A DNA stretch of 64,000 bases from Stromatinia cepivora. Taxonomy: Eukaryota > Ascomycota > Leotiomycetes > Helotiales > Sclerotiniaceae. Positions within the stretch are counted from its first letter, which is position 1. The number at the start of each line of letters is the position of its first letter. Shown one piece after another: positions 1-14,491 of the stretch. Under the pieces are notes generated by a model. It was not told the DNA's origin. It searched no databases and was given only the letters and a program-made list of their open reading frames with translations. The translations under genes and the position numbers were made by a program. Location: positions 124,001 through 188,000 of the forward strand of contig RCTD01000012.1 in assembly GCA_014898415.1 (NCBI GenBank), in the 5' to 3' direction.

Positions 1-2748
1 TTAATTGTCATAAATCTTTTAATTCAGACCACCAAGTCCCAAGAAAGAAAAAGGAAAAAGAGAGTAAAAAAAGCAAGCAATTCTGTCCAATCTAATCCGA
101 AGCTGCCTGTCCTGTCAAAAGCCTCCCTCTCCACATTCTGAATAAATCGGCATAGAATATAATTTCCATTTCGATCTCATCAATTCAAGCCGCAGTCGCC
201 GACCTGCAGTTCAATATCTACTTTCATCGAATAAAGCACACGACCAAACCCGATTAGATTTGACCTTGGCTTTTCTACCCTTTGAACCTTACGAAATCAA
301 CCCTTTTCCAAGGAATCCTTCGCCCAAAATCTACTCCACGTCTTTTCCTGCTCCTAAAAAGAAACCCTGTCTGTCGTATGCAAGAGCAAGAAAACGTATT
401 CGTTATCCTCTCCATTAGGGAATGCATGTCATAGATTTAGTACACCTCAGTTCAAACAACAACATCCATCTTCCTTACCCAAGCCAAAATTCGAGGTCAG
501 CACCGAATTCGAGAAGAGCTCCCGGTCAAGCTCTAATGTTCCTACTTTGATCCTATACTACCTACCTCGGTCTTCTCGAACAAGCCAACACACATCTATT
601 ACTCCTAGGGTTTGTTTTTTTTAACCAGAAAATCTTTACATCTTCCATATCTAGCTCTTAATATTCATTCAACGACTTCGATAAAATATTAATTAGTGAT
701 TACTGCCACTTCACTTTCGACACACTCTTACTACATCATACCATTTATATACCCTTCCGCATCAAGGACCTATCTCCCTCACAGCCTTCAAAGTTAAAGT
801 CAGCCTTTTTTCTCCACACTACATTTTAACCTATGGTTTCAAGACTTTAGCAATCATCCAAAACTGCGCAGCATTTCACCAGAATATCAACCGCATATTT
901 TCGAACCTTACAAAAGTTCTTTGCCCGGACTCGGAGTCAACGAAGCACCATTGCCTCATTCCAAATCCTCTGAAGGCAACCGCCACACTCAAAACTCATA
1001 TCAAGAACGTGTCTAGCCTGCATCCGAATCCTACCGTTCGAAGCCTCTATTTTCATTCCACGAAACACGTCAAACGTTTTTTTTAATATATACAATACAC
1101 GATCGGATGAAATAGAAAGCCGCAAAAAGTGGTATATCTGGGCTCGAAACTATACCAAGGATCCGATACACGGACTTGATATTTACATTCTTTCGTTCGG
1201 AGTAAGCAAAATAGAAGACTTTTGATTTGGCCCAGCCTTTTCGAGGCGTTTGAAGCAGTTTTCCTCAAATCTTTCAAATTGGTGTGACCACATTCAGCAG
1301 ATCAGCCATCAGCCGCCTTGCACCCTACACGAGATCCGAGCAATCAAGAGAAAGGCCACACGCAACAGGCTCTTTACCTTTTTAGCTAACTACTGCGTTT
1401 CTTCTTCGCCCAGTAGAAGTCACTTAACTTACTCATAAACCCTAAAAGTGCCTTCCAGACCCCACCATTTGTATGTATTCACGCTTTACCTTTTTTATTT
1501 ATTCTTATGTTCATCACACCTCCCCATCCTTGCACCTGAGAAGTCATATGTGCCATCCTATATACGGGACTAGGGTGATTGAAAGCATAACCTCCACAAC
1601 CTTACCACTAGGCTATCGTTGCACCCTGGGTATACCCTCCTTCATGCGCACATGCTACTTACTACCTGTTCATACTACACCATCTTTCTCGACAACAACT
1701 TGTCACCGGCACATTCATAATGACGGCATACTTCTGATATACGAATACTGACATTACCTCGCAACGAACAGGTTCATTCAAAAGGTTCGACCATCCGGGT
1801 GGCTGCATATCTTCTGGCAATCGGCATATCCTATCGAACATCCAAGAAACTTCAAATTCTTTGTCCTGTACGTGCCTCAACCCATCCCTCACCATGAATG
1901 CAACTAAGCTATGAACGCCCCTCGTCAGCCATCTTGAGAATATTTTTTTGTCTCTTCGTCATTTGTAAAGTCATTCAGGCTGATTGATTCATAGAGTTTC
2001 CTTTAGTATCGTTATCGACTCTCTAAAGTACTTTATTCTTTTAGTTTCATGTTCCCGAGACTTTGTTCAGAAGATTTACGCCTTTGCCCTAGTTATTTCT
2101 AGAGCGCGGGAACTTAAAATCGCTAGTTAAGATATTGGAAAACAAGCGTCGTTGAAAAAGGATTCAGCTCTGAAACTATTTCTTCGACTAACCTGTTATA
2201 TTCAAGTTCTATTACTTAAACTCGGCATCTCATCATTAAATCGTTATAAGTCACTGCGGATCGAACCCTAATTTTTCCCAAGAACGGAAGGAAAAAGAGA
2301 ACTATTCTACCTGAGTGTCCTAGGGTACCAAAATTTATCTAACAGACTACCATTATCCACCTAACACTTTGTCACTTGGAGTATCTTTGGAAAAGGCTCC
2401 GTTTTCAAGAACAATTACCTCCGTCGAAAGCATTTTAATCGACAATACTTCATTCTTTCTAAATCGTCATATAGACACCGCTCAACATCACGCGTTCTTC
2501 TTCACGACCTTAACACTTCACGATACTTACATTTTCCATGGACCAAATTTTCTACGATATTCTCGATATTCAACAGTAGAACTCCGCGATTCGTGGAAGT
2601 GTTCATCTAGCGTTCTTGTGGAGTCGATAGTATTTTTAGCCTTGTTCTTCTCCTACCGCCAAACTGGCCTACTCAACTTACACTTTGTTCGACGTATGTG
2701 TATCCTTACAACCTTTATTTCCTTGGAGATATCTCTCCTGCTAATACA
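1..2748 (+). promoter_or_regulatory. Long upstream/leader region of the medA-like gene
   Basis: No credible protein gene is visible in these 2.7 kb. Only short frames occur (for example 1250–1438 and 1473–1751 on the plus strand), with no recognisable domain. The strand is rich in C/T stretches and contains many upstream ATGs, as expected of a very long 5' leader. A well-formed candidate intron lies at 2694–2763, with donor GTATGT, branch-like TGCTAATA and acceptor TTTGCAG. Very long, uORF-containing leaders are known for MedA genes of other ascomycetes. That this one is transcribed is inference. Confidence 0.45.
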
Positions 2749-5197
2749 ATGCTTTATTTGCAGTCCGAACACCTCACCTCTGGTCGACCGATAATAATCG
2801 ACGAGACTTATCCATCACCAGAGACTACAGCCTTACACGAAGGAGGGTACGAGGGAGCCCTTGTGCCCCGGGCGGATTCCCCGACAGATATCCTGTCAAT
2901 GTCTGCCTACGGGAAACCGCAACCACCACAGCTCCATGGTCAGTATGGCGAAGGGATACTCCTTCACCCAAATGTCATACGAACCATGGAATCACTGACT
3001 TCAAAAACAGGCTACGAAACTGGACGGTCATATCCCGAGAACGCATTCCCATACTCAACGCCTTCATATGTATCCCAGTCTTCAATTCCAACGTCAACAC
3101 CTGCTCCAGTTTATCAAAATGCCGGACAGATGACTTCGCTAGGTTATGCATCGAGTAACACACGTACTACTTACGATGAACAAGCGGGCCCTTACTTGAA
3201 TGTTGGGTCTACGCCGATACCCGAAGTTACATCATTTTCGCCTCAGCGGGGAAGTCAGGGTACTCCAGTCAGCGTCTGCATAACCACTTTGTACGAGCTC
3301 TTGACTTCGAACTCGCCGACCTTCTATTTGGTGTTTGGACAGCAGAAATGCCAGGCCTCCGTAAGAAAGATGAACCAGTCTGGAGGAGTTTGCAATTATG
3401 TTGTGGCTTGTGAGGTTCCTCAGTTTGCATCTACAAATTGGTCCTCTTCCCGGGTGCCAGTGTCGATGTTCATGGAAGGTGATGGAGATGTTATTTCCAA
3501 GGTTGATGTTGGGGACTTCACTTACGAAAATGGCCCACAATCACTCGAGGGAACTAGGAAAAGGAAGATCTCGACAGAATCTGCGGAATTAATGAGGAGC
3601 CCAGCAAAACGTAATTCCCAACAGCTAAAGCCGAAGGAGGAATTTCCTTACGCATTTTCGTCGAGCGATGGCTCGCCTTCCTCATACTCACCATACCTTC
3701 AAGCAAGTTCTTCCTATAGTAATCTGATGCCTCAATATAATCGATCTTCCGGTGGCTATCCAACTCAAGCTGCGCCTAGGAACATAGGTTATGGATATGG
3801 AAATTCATCAACAGCTTCACCACCCACTCTCAAAGCACATTCTCCGCATGTATCTACGTGGAACTCTGGATATTCAACAATTGGTTCGAGTATGGCGCGA
3901 AGCCCTGGCCTACCATCAAATTCAATGCAACGATCCAATATGTCATCCTTACCATCTCCTGGCAACCCAGCTTTGATAAGAACTTCCACCTTACAATCCT
4001 CAAGTCCGGGTGCTACACCTCATGCAGGTCATACATACAATCCTTACCCAATGTACGCAAACAAAGCAAAATTGGAAATCAGCGGAGATTTGGGTGATAT
4101 GATGGTAAATAATTGGACCGCAGAAGAATGGGAATCAAAGAGGCGGCTGGTCCAATTCAAGCGATCACAATCCGGATGCACCATTACGACAACTTTTAAC
4201 CCTATTTCAGCTGATGAACGACCGCCTCAATCTGTTGTAATCAGCTGCATATATTGGGAAGAGAAAAATGATTGTTATGTCACAAGCGTGGATACTATTA
4301 CTCTATTAGAAGCGTTAGTAGCAGCAAAGTTCACCGTGGAAGAAAAGAACAGGATACGGAGAAACCTAGAAGGTTTCCGACCCGCCACTGTGTCTAAAGG
4401 AAAGCCTGACAGTGAAGAATTCTTCAAAGTCATCATGGCGTTCCCTAATCCTAAGCCTCGTAATATTGAAAAGGATGTAAAGGTCTTTCACTGGAAGGAT
4501 TTAGGACCCGCTCTGAAGAAGATTATCAGCAAATATGTAAGCACACCTTTTGATTTATCGATTCCTTGGTATGAATTAAAATGCTAACAATGAATTTTAG
4601 TCCGCCAGTCCTTCCTCAACCCTTCCACCCGCACATGCTCCTGCCCTCCTGACACCCGTCAGCTCCACCGGTTACGCTACGGAAACTTCATCTGTAGGCT
4701 TACCATACACAAGTGATCATCATGGAGGAATTTCACCACGATCAATATCAGGATCAACAACTTCTACAGCTTACAATTCCAATATTCCCGCACAAAGAGC
4801 AATTTCACCACAAAGCCAAAAATCATTAAACTTCCAGGGTGGTCCCCCTGATCTAAGAATTGCAGTACCACATGGTGCACAAGAATCGAGTCATTGGCCA
4901 CAAGGAGCTACACATCACATGCCTACACCACAACAACATTATCAAGCACAACTTGGAAATGCAGCAGCTGTAGCAAGCGCTAGAGGCTCATGGGACTTAT
5001 CGAATTATCTTGAAAATAGTCCCGCGACTGCCGCCGGCACTTCGGGGCCAGGGGTTGATTATCAAGGTCAAGGCCAACAGCAACATCAGCCGCCGAGAAA
5101 CGTTGTGGATGCTTCAATGGCTGGCGGTGGTAATGGAACTCGTACTTTATCTTCCCTTCAACATCAACAACAGAGTCAGCAGATACCGCGTACGTGA
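2749..5197 (+). CDS. medA: MedA (Medusa/Acr1)-type developmental transcriptional regulator
   Basis: Two exons: 2749–4536 and 4601–5197. The intron 4537–4600 has GTAAGC, TGCTAAC and TTTTAG and is phase 0. The product is about 794 aa. The conserved domain (DUF7082 in MedA/Acr1/Ren1 proteins) spans roughly residues 460–596 and contains RRLVQFKRSQSG, SVVISCIYWEE, EEKNRIRRNLEGFRP and FPNPKPRNIEKDVKVFHWK. A basic RKRK stretch follows the middle region, and the Ser/Pro/Tyr-rich flanks and Gln/His-rich C-terminus look disordered. In Aspergillus, Magnaporthe and Fusarium this family controls conidiation and virulence-related development from the nucleus. The start is uncertain: ATG 2749 lies within the candidate intron 2694–2763, and if that is removed the next in-frame ATG is 2899. 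Family identity is firm; the N-terminus is not. Confidence 0.9.
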
Positions 5198-8100
5198 ATC
5201 GTGAATCGATTACGCGGTCCTATTGGATGAAGGATTGAGCTAATGCAGCAAAATCATGAACTCATGGCTTCACATCTGATAGGCAATCTGGGATTCTATG
5301 TGTGAGAGGGTGTTGAGAGGGTGTCCTGTTTTCTCTACCTTCTTGCGAGCAATGGAAATCATTGGTCATGGGATCTTGTTTCTCTTTTAGCATGGGGTAT
5401 GAAAGTGGGTTAGTGCGAGATGATGAATGCTCATTCGGCAGAAGTTATCTCGTATTACCCTCACATGCACATTCCTGCATCAAACATACCTTGCGCACAA
5501 ATCCATGCACTACTACCCTAATAACCCTTGCTGCACATCAATTTATCTCTAATCGACTTATCGACCTATCAAGTTAATCGTTACGATCGAAACGACTAAT
5601 TCACATTCTCAAAAATACCCTTAGTAGTTTTTGTCGTTATACCTGCTTCTCTAAGCGACCCTGCGTCTCACGAAACACTCTTGCCGAACATCCTCTGTTT
5701 TATTCGTCCTTTTTGATGATACCTGCTCTCGAGCTTACTACCGCGGCCTATTACGACTCTACTATCCACCACTACTACCTATTACGATTACACTACATCA
5801 AAACATTCATCCTCCACACCCTATTCAAATCTATTCATCCCACTCTACGCAATCATCTTCGTTCTCAAACACAGCCACCGTACCACACCAACACACTATC
5901 TACCGCCACACGCTTATTTTCCTGTTTCTTACTTTTCTACATGCATGACTATCTATCTTCAGATCCCTTATCTCTCTTATTCGTGTATCACCTGATGCAC
6001 TACGACACTACTACATCCGAATCCAAATATTTCATCAACACCTATTTTAGACCTCATTGCATATCTCTTACTTCGGATGGAAAGTGGCGAAACGGGGGGT
6101 TCTGGTTCTTGGTTTTGGCTGGACTAAATAAATGTCCTTGGTGGTGTGGCCTTCATCAATCCAATTGCGACCTGATTCATTTTATCATACTAGCATATAC
6201 CAATATTCTCTTTGGCCACTTACCTTGTTTTATTTCCATATTTTCTGCTTGGCTTTTTATGTTCGTATCAGTGTCACACATCTACTTTGTCCGATGGTAT
6301 TCCGAGAAAGATCTTGTTTCATCTCATCATATGGCATCATCACTGGCACACATTAAATAAACGAGACCTACCTACCTATCTTGGTAACCCTTCCTATCTA
6401 TGGAACCTACCCTTACTTGCATGGCATATCTTGCACGATTTGGAGAAGTACTTGCAGCTCGCATTGCATTGTGCATATTGCTTGCATGCGAATAATCCCC
6501 AAGCATTATGGTTTTTAGCTTGTGTTGTGTAGGTGTCGGTTGGTCAATATACTACACTATACAATGCATTGGACACAAGAACGCCCATGCGTAACTCTTG
6601 TGTTATCTCCAATAACGGGTTATCATTACATGGAGGGTCCGGAGTTGTGCGGGAAAGAGACAGATGGGTATCCTTTATCTTCCTTGGCATCAAGCTCGTG
6701 GCGAAAGAGGGATTAGCTCGCAGATTTGTCACGGTATTCCTCAGCTGCCGCTTCATCCTACCCGACTACCTCGGATTTTACCTGTTTTCTTTCAATTGTT
6801 TTCTATTTTCTTTAAATTTTGTCTACTACTACTACTTAGCCTGCTTTGCGTCTTGTTGCGTGGCTAGGGTGTTGAGGGGAGATATATCGTTATCGTTGTC
6901 GTTACTAGATACCATTTGAGCGAGTCCGTTCGAGTCAATTGAGACATCAAGTTGTTTTCTATCTCTTTTTTACATCAATTTCCTTTCTCACTTTACTTTG
7001 TTCGAGCCTTACCTTATATAGTCAGCGGGTTGATCATCTTCCATTTGTATTGGATTGGACACATGGGCGGTAGGGGCCAAGCCGCAATGGGCATTATAGG
7101 TTCGCATAGGAGAGGAGTTGTGAGGTCACCAAAAAATACGTGTGTTTTTGTTCATTTGTTTGGGTCTAATCTGATTTGGTTTGGGCGGGCTAGGATGGAT
7201 GTGCCGGGTACATCTGCAGGGTTTGGGTAAAGCAAGGTTTTGATTTCGGTGGGAATACGGGGTGCATATCTGTATGGTATCGAGAGATATTAATAGCTGG
7301 GTTACTGGTAAGGGAATAAGAGATCTCGCTCGGAAAGGGAGTCGAGTATTCATGAGATGGGAATGACTCGGAGATCGACGAGATGAGATGAGATGAAAGA
7401 ATAAATTTTACTATCTACTATATACTACATAGGCACTTTACTTGCTAGTAGGGTTTACATTACTTAATTCTTAATAAGAGATATATTCAAATATCTATCC
7501 TGAGAATACCCTGTTTCCGTGATGTGGGTGAAGTTTGTTTCATGTTGGCTTACTTATGATACGTGAATCCTTCCAATGACTCGACCGTGACAAGCATCCG
7601 TTCCTCCCAGATGGCTCTAACATATTTGTAAGACTACCACGACCAAAAATTCGCAACCCATAAACACACATTAGTTTGAACATCATTCTTAAATTATCTT
7701 TTGAAATTCGTATCATTATTCTAGGTTAAATCAATATCTATGTCTAAAACTTCTTTTCCTCCTAGATCCTGCGATTCCAATGTCTCATATCCCTCATCAA
7801 ATCCTGCTTTCCCATACCATGTGAGAGAGAATTTCCAATTCTAGTATATTTATATGCTTTAGTAGGTCTGTTACTGCATTTATATCAAATGAGAGATAGT
7901 AATTGGGCGTCTAGATGTACAGATACGTTTTGTGGTGCTGAAGGCAGTGGAGATATGTCCGTTCCAAGTTTTGAAAAGCGAGCATGAGGATGACTGGCCC
8001 ACAACTATTTACTGTTGAGCACCTGGCATGATGATTAATATGCAATTATAATACAAATATTTACATGAATACGAGTAGAGCATAGCGTATTGGATTGGAT

Positions 8101-11100
8101 TGGTAAGAACGGCGAAGACGGACGAAACGGGATGAAATGATGTGAATTGGCGGCCCAAAAGGAAAATATTGAAAATTCCAGCAGTTTGGGTCAAGGCCTC
8201 GGCCGCATTTTAAATCTCCTAGTTTGTATTTCTAGTCATTAATGTTTATGGTGTAATGTGCTGAGGTTATGCAGCTCTAGAGTACTAATGAGGTCCCGGT
8301 CAACTAATTGCCCAAACCTATATATCTTTCTAGCACAATAAACTGGTGAAACTCTGATATTAGTATATGCAGAGTAGCTCGTACGAGATACAGCAACAAT
8401 CAGAGACTCGGGAATCGGATCATTTTAATGGGATTGTATCCCAATCTCTATAGATTTACGGTATGTACCTAGGTATGTACAGTAAGTGGATCCTTCGGGT
8501 ATGTTGTGGTGCGAGGCTTTGTGTTTGAGTGTGACGGGAAGAGTGGGTGGTTATTGAATACTGGGCTGGGAATGGGGTACAAGACTGGGGTTTTGAGGTG
8601 TACAAATACTCGGGATATATAAAAATCTCTTCATTTGTTAATTTATGTTGTCTTGTATGAGCTGAAGCAGGGCCGAGACAGGAAGGCATTTCTTCGAAGT
8701 GTTGTGTATAATGAGATGGGATAAACTCGGGGTTACTATCTACTTTGAGCAGCTTTCATTTGGAATTCATGATGCTTCGAGAATAGGGGAGAAGAGTGAA
8801 GAGTGGCAGAGTGGGAAGAATGGGAATTTCATCAGAGGCGCGGTGCATATGCAGTACCCTCGACTTGGAAATGGTTTGGTCCAAGTTGTCACGGTACTGG
8901 TGCGTAGTTATGTTTCACTGGATGGAAATTATTCATATATATGCATACTGCAATGCAATGTAGATGTGATGCAATGCATATGCAAATGCAGATGTACGGT
9001 TAAAGGAATATCTACGGGCAACGGGTTTTGTGCAGTGGTCGTGTGGTACTTTTGTTGTGTTCTACTGGATGATTTGCAAATGTTATGATGATTGGAGTTG
9101 TGGAGTTGTTTCAGGTTTCCCAGTTAGCGGTTGCTTTCTTTCTTGATATCCGTCCGGAGTTGTCATTGACCTCTATTCAAGTTCGGAGTGCATCTCAATG
9201 CAGAAATGGACATATTTATTTGTGTAAACAGAGATAGCCCGAAATATAGAGATATGCTTCCTTTCTTGTCGTTTATTCAATGCTTAGGTGGTACATTAAT
9301 TGTTACTTAATACTTTGTCGGGCCACATCGGTCATCATCAATCGAGAAGTCTCGGTCACGGTCTCAGTTTATTCATCAAACTAACATGAGAAATTGGGAT
9401 GATCATCTCAATGATGATGAGTCGATAACGAAGTCTAACATCAGGATGTCTCTGTTCAATGCTGAGAGTATTACTTGTACTTTTGTGCAGGTATTCAGAT
9501 ATCAAGGGAAAAGTCTCAGTCTGTCGGCGACAATGTGAATAGATGCACAAACCTTCGATCTGAGGGTTAGCTTGCAAATGCTTTGAGTATCTCGCGATCT
9601 TCAAAGTTTCGTTTTCGTTGTTGGCAAGTGCAAGTATCTGTAACTACGTGGAGGAAGTGGATCCACATACCAGGTTTACAGTAGCTGCATACGGCACCCC
9701 CACTTTCAGATGACGAGATGATTAACCCGGGTTCATTATTTGCGGAGTTCAATTGTGACGGAAAAATGATTCCAAACCATCATCAACCAAATATCCTAGA
9801 TTTAGCCATGGTACAAACCTGATATGAAAAGATTAATCCGAATTTGGATCTGCCAAGAAAGCTGCAAGGATATGATCATCTGCCAATTTCAATATCTATG
9901 CATCGATATGGATCCTAAATAGTACTTAGAGTTCAGCGCCAGCGAGTGCGTGCGTATTTGCGGCACCGGGAGATCGCTGCCAACCGCACATGCAAAATCG
10001 CTTTGTTGGGCGCAGACGGGCACTAGAGCGGAAATCGGCGAATTGCCCTGCTAAAGTATGTAGGGATGAATGTGACCTTATTCTGTCCAAGTTTGAGCGT
10101 CTTTACATCAACAACTAGTTAGCTTAGTGAGATGAGATTAGATGCCAATGATGAGTTGTCGAATGATATTGAAGGCGACTTCTCTATTTCTTTTGTTGCT
10201 AACAGGGGCTATAGGTTAGTAGCTGTCAAGGTAAAATGTCAGAGTGTATCCCTGGAAGGGGAAGATGCCGGACGAGGCATGAGTGTAAGATCCCGCGGGG
10301 GGGGGGCGGGGGGGCGCCCTTCGCTGAATTGTCAAAGGACAATAGAAATTAAGAACGCGTTAGCTTTGCACAAGAGAAGCATTAGTACAGGCTAACGAGA
10401 GGAAAAAGATTATGAGTGGCAAAAATGATTCCCATATAGGAAAGGCGTGGTAAAGGATCACTAGAGAGTAAGGCTTCGAAGTGTGACAATTCTGTGGAGA
10501 TGTAGCCTAGTACCACATTACCTTGAAATTCAAAGTAAGTCCTACCAAATCAAGCTAATCATATACCATACTAAATACATGTAGGCATTTAATTTTGTTA
10601 TCTAAGTTTGCCCGTCGCTACTCGCGCCAGAGCCTTCTACGGCTGCCGGTAATTATATCCACGCGAGGGATAAACAGCGGCCAGTGCTGCTGCACTTTCA
10701 AGGAAGGTCCCGGTCAAAAGCAAAGGCAGTTGGGATAATCAGACGTTGCACTTTCAGGGATCTCGGTGACTTCTTCTTATCACTGAATACACTGATATCA
10801 CGTTGCAAGTAGCCACCGGAAGCTGCATCGTCGAAGAAAGATGCTGGCACCTTCCTAACATTCTCACCGAAGCGAGCGCAACACTTTGAAGAAATTAATT
10901 TGTAATTCCCAGGGCGTACGTATGTCAGGGCGTTGAGTTGACGTATCCTGGTGGAAGCCTAAAGTGAAAGGGGTGTGATGCGTAGGCGAGAACTACGCCT
11001 TTAGAGATACGTCGCGATTGAATTGGTATACAAGTCTTAGCGACACGCCTAGTTACTCCAGTTCTCACTTGAGTGAGTCAAAGTTACAAATTGCCACAAG

Positions 11101-14100
11101 TGTGAATCATTATAGTATAAAAGCAATAATTATCGTGATCATGAGGTTATCTTGTGAGATCGTTCTGCCGGTTTGAGAAGTCGAGTCATTTGAAAATATT
11201 CGTGCCTTAGGAATCGAGATCGAACAGAGCTCGAAGCATCAAAACTGGTCCTAGGTTACCCGTAGTGTTTGCCTCCCAAGTCTACCTCGAAAACAGTGGT
11301 GAAGTCGGCTGTCCCATGCAGACTTGACCATAACCATGGGCTTACTTGAAAAGGGCATGTTTTCAAAGCCCGATTTTGTTGAATTCAAGAGCTATACCTT
11401 ATAGGGTATTATTAAACTATAGAGGAAATGCCACTCAAAAGAGCTTAGATATTTTAAAATATTCTCTGAAAATCGGTTGGTGGATGCCACGCAGGACCAG
11501 TTCCCTGTTCGGGAAGACCTTCTTGAAAGGCTGTTCTCTGCCGACCAATATAATTGTTATACGAAGGGAGTGATGGAGGCCAATATGCAATGTTCTGATG
11601 TCAGATCAGCTACTTTTGAGATATACGCATTTTCAGAGAATATAAGAAAGTCGGAGCGGTGAAGACTCGATTTAGGGGCATCAAGGAATGAACCAAAATA
11701 TATCACGGCTCGCTGCCTCGTCAGCGCCGTCCATTTCTCGGCTCTCACTACGCCATTCAGATACATAAGCCTAGAAGCAAAAGCTTCCCGTTACTGTCTA
11801 TCAGCTCCTTTCAGTGTCAGCGTGAACCAGCCCTGTGGTTTGGCAGGATCACCAAAGTTTGAAACGGCCTGAGCCACCATTACAATACTCGTACCGCCAC
11901 TTGTTGACGTTAAAGAAAGAACTCGGGATCCAGCATAACGGTTATGTTTGATAGGAATGGAAGAATACGATAGGATCAGATGGAAATAGATAATCATAAC
12001 CAACACGAGTGATATATTATAGGCAGTTGCTGGCTAATGAGGTACATGCTCATCGTTTGTGGGGCGCAGTTGAAAATCAAGCATGAATCCTTATGTGGCG
12101 GTGCGGCATGGCACTTATGCGGACATGCATATGGAATGATATGTAAGATCTTAATATCGGATGTTATTGCGAAAAAACGCTTGAAACAAATAGTACATTG
12201 GAGTAAAGAAAAAGAGGTACAAAGGATGGTGATGATGGATGCTCAGAAAATATCTTGATGTCCTTGATCGCTTAATCAAGGGACTCATCCTGAAGCAACA
12301 GGGCCTCTCTTTTTTTTTTTTCGAGGGATGGTTGCTAGCTTGGAGCATATGCATGCAGCATGCCCATAGACACTATTTGTTGTTTGTATGTATAGGATTT
12401 CATTGTAAGCTTTATATCAATGAGCGAGATTTCCCCAAATAGGACAGGTTCTGAAAGACCTAAGCTAACATAGTGATTACAAAACGCCACTTCCGTGCTT
12501 ACTTGCAGCCTTCTCGATTCCTTCATTCCTGTATCAGATGATTTAATTTTATGCTGGTCGCCGTCATCCTGGGAACTACCAACAAGAACATTATCAGACC
12601 ATATGATTTTCGTTTAAATGGATGAAATGGGCCTCGATGACAAGGAGCCCATCTTTTTTGGTTATTGCGTTGGCATGACTGTGCCCGACCCGCAATGGCC
12701 TTTTCGAAACGCAGGCCGAAATATGACCGGCTGATAAATGAGATGATTAGTCGTCAATTGATGGCGGCTACGTGTAAATGTGGGTGTGGGAATGGAGGCG
12801 ATGATTGAACAGTAGCTTTTGTTTGTTCCAATTTTCTACCGCATTTCATTCCTTCAATAGGGTTGTCATATGTTTGGTTCCGGCTGCGGTTTCCTAATCG
12901 CCGTTCTTTCATCACCGAGATGTCACATCTCAATGGTTTGTTGAAAGTCAAGTTGGCGCGATTTGCGGGATCATCGTGACTATGAACCATAAGTCGCGAG
13001 TTCGAATGATGAAAACTTTGATCAAGCCGTCCCACAATGTAACCTAAAAAGCGCTAAATCACGTGTGGACGAGTTAATTTAGTGTTGACGTCAAAGTAAG
13101 CCAGGAATATCTTCGCGTAATGTGAAGGGGGGTTGAGGGAACAGGTGTTAATACAGATGCTTCTTTCCTATGGCGAGCGAGCAAGCTGATTTCACCCTAA
13201 GATAGCAAACCTACAAATAGAATGACTATATTCATTCAGCTGGATTAGGTGTGGTCATGTGATCGGGGCTATTCTCAAAATCGAGTAAGGTTAATGTAAG
13301 GTTAAATAAAGACTGCAATCACGTTTTGTTCCGGTTGTTTATATCTAGATATTTCTCTAATATTGATTTAACATTTTTCGGATCCCAAAGACCCCACCCC
13401 TGCAGTGAACTACCGTGAAATGTTGTTTCACATAAATAATCTCCACAGAATCGTACACCAGACGTATCATCAATACTTCTTTTCTAGCCCGACTAATTGT
13501 GTTTGAGTCTCAGATAATGAATACTCGAGCATTCCCAATACTCAATGCGGGGATGAAACATCTGTTTATCCACCGAAAGTGTGAAGATGATTCAGACAAG
13601 AATCACAATGATCAAAACGTGGGCGCAAGGTTCGCCGATATAAGGTCACATTATTCCGGGTTCTTAACAGGGACTTTGCATCAACTTACTGATATCATGT
13701 ATTTCTAGATTAAGCTTGCATACAATATATTGACTCTTCAAGCCGATGAGCGATATTGCACTGGTATAGAGTCCCATGAAAACGAAGAGCTGCCCAAAAA
13801 ATCTGACACTGCCGAGTTGGGAACAAGATACAAAGTGTAATGCGAGACACGTTGTAAAAAGTCTTTAGGACCAAAATCCAAAGCCTACCTATTTCAAAAG
13901 AGGCATGAAGGCATGAAGCAGAACCGTTGTCATCCTGGCTATGGCTTTGTAGGGTATGATGATATTTGCAAGCACAAGATAGAAAGTGTATAGAGCATTC
14001 AACACAATCAAGAATTTCTAATCTTAGCACATTCTCTAGCAAGTATCTCTTCCTCAAGCTCCCATAACATATATCCTAAACAAAAAAATAGACATAAAAT

Positions 14101-14176
14101 GCCAATTTTAGCCTAGGTTGATAGAGAGTCCAAGATGCTATGCTATAATGTATGAAATCTAAATAAATGCTATTGC
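5198..14176. other. About 9 kb gene desert downstream of medA
   Basis: I see no coding region that I can support here. Frames of up to about 130 codons exist on both strands (for example 8699–9088, 13710–14057), but none shows a family motif, plausible composition or splice-linked continuation. The first part (5.2–7.4 kb) is pyrimidine-rich on the plus strand and may be 3' untranslated or another leader. A GAGAT microsatellite lies near 7379–7396 and a G-run at 10297–10314. No tRNA or rRNA was recognised. Long noncoding RNA or relic transposon DNA is possible but not shown. Confidence 0.5.
10297..10314 (+). repeat. Poly-G tract (G10-C-G7)
   Basis: A run of ten G, one C and seven G stands out in otherwise AT-rich DNA. 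It is flanked by GC-rich CCCGC and CGCCC. It could fold or be error-prone in assembly. No function is claimed. Confidence 0.8.
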
Positions 14177-14491
14177 TTGAGTATAATATGTGCACTTGCC
14201 ATATTGAAGGTCATGGTACGTCCATTCATCTTTCCCGATTTGGAAGTTTCCGAATTTCTAAACGGTATCGAATTCATTGATGAGCAGCATTTCATGGAAA
14301 TAGTTATTATAATGGTAGATTTTGGATACTTCATTTTTGTTTTATACCATTGGTACCATTCATGCGATGATATCATTACTCTCATTATTTGGAATAGAAA
14401 CACAATTATGTTCACACTGACACAACTTACAGCCATAAATCACTTTGAGAAAGGACACACTTCACAGCCACCGATAGTCCCTAAGCCCAAG

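Noticed and set aside
8699..9088. 129-codon plus-strand frame in the gene desert
   Set aside because: No domain, odd Cys/Ile/Val composition, no splice partners; length is compatible with chance.
11346..11662. Two overlapping short plus frames with protein-like composition
   Set aside because: They lie in different frames, have no recognised motif and no splice signals joining them.
13710..14057. 115-codon minus-strand frame
   Set aside because: Cys-rich without a pattern; no family match and no flanking exons.
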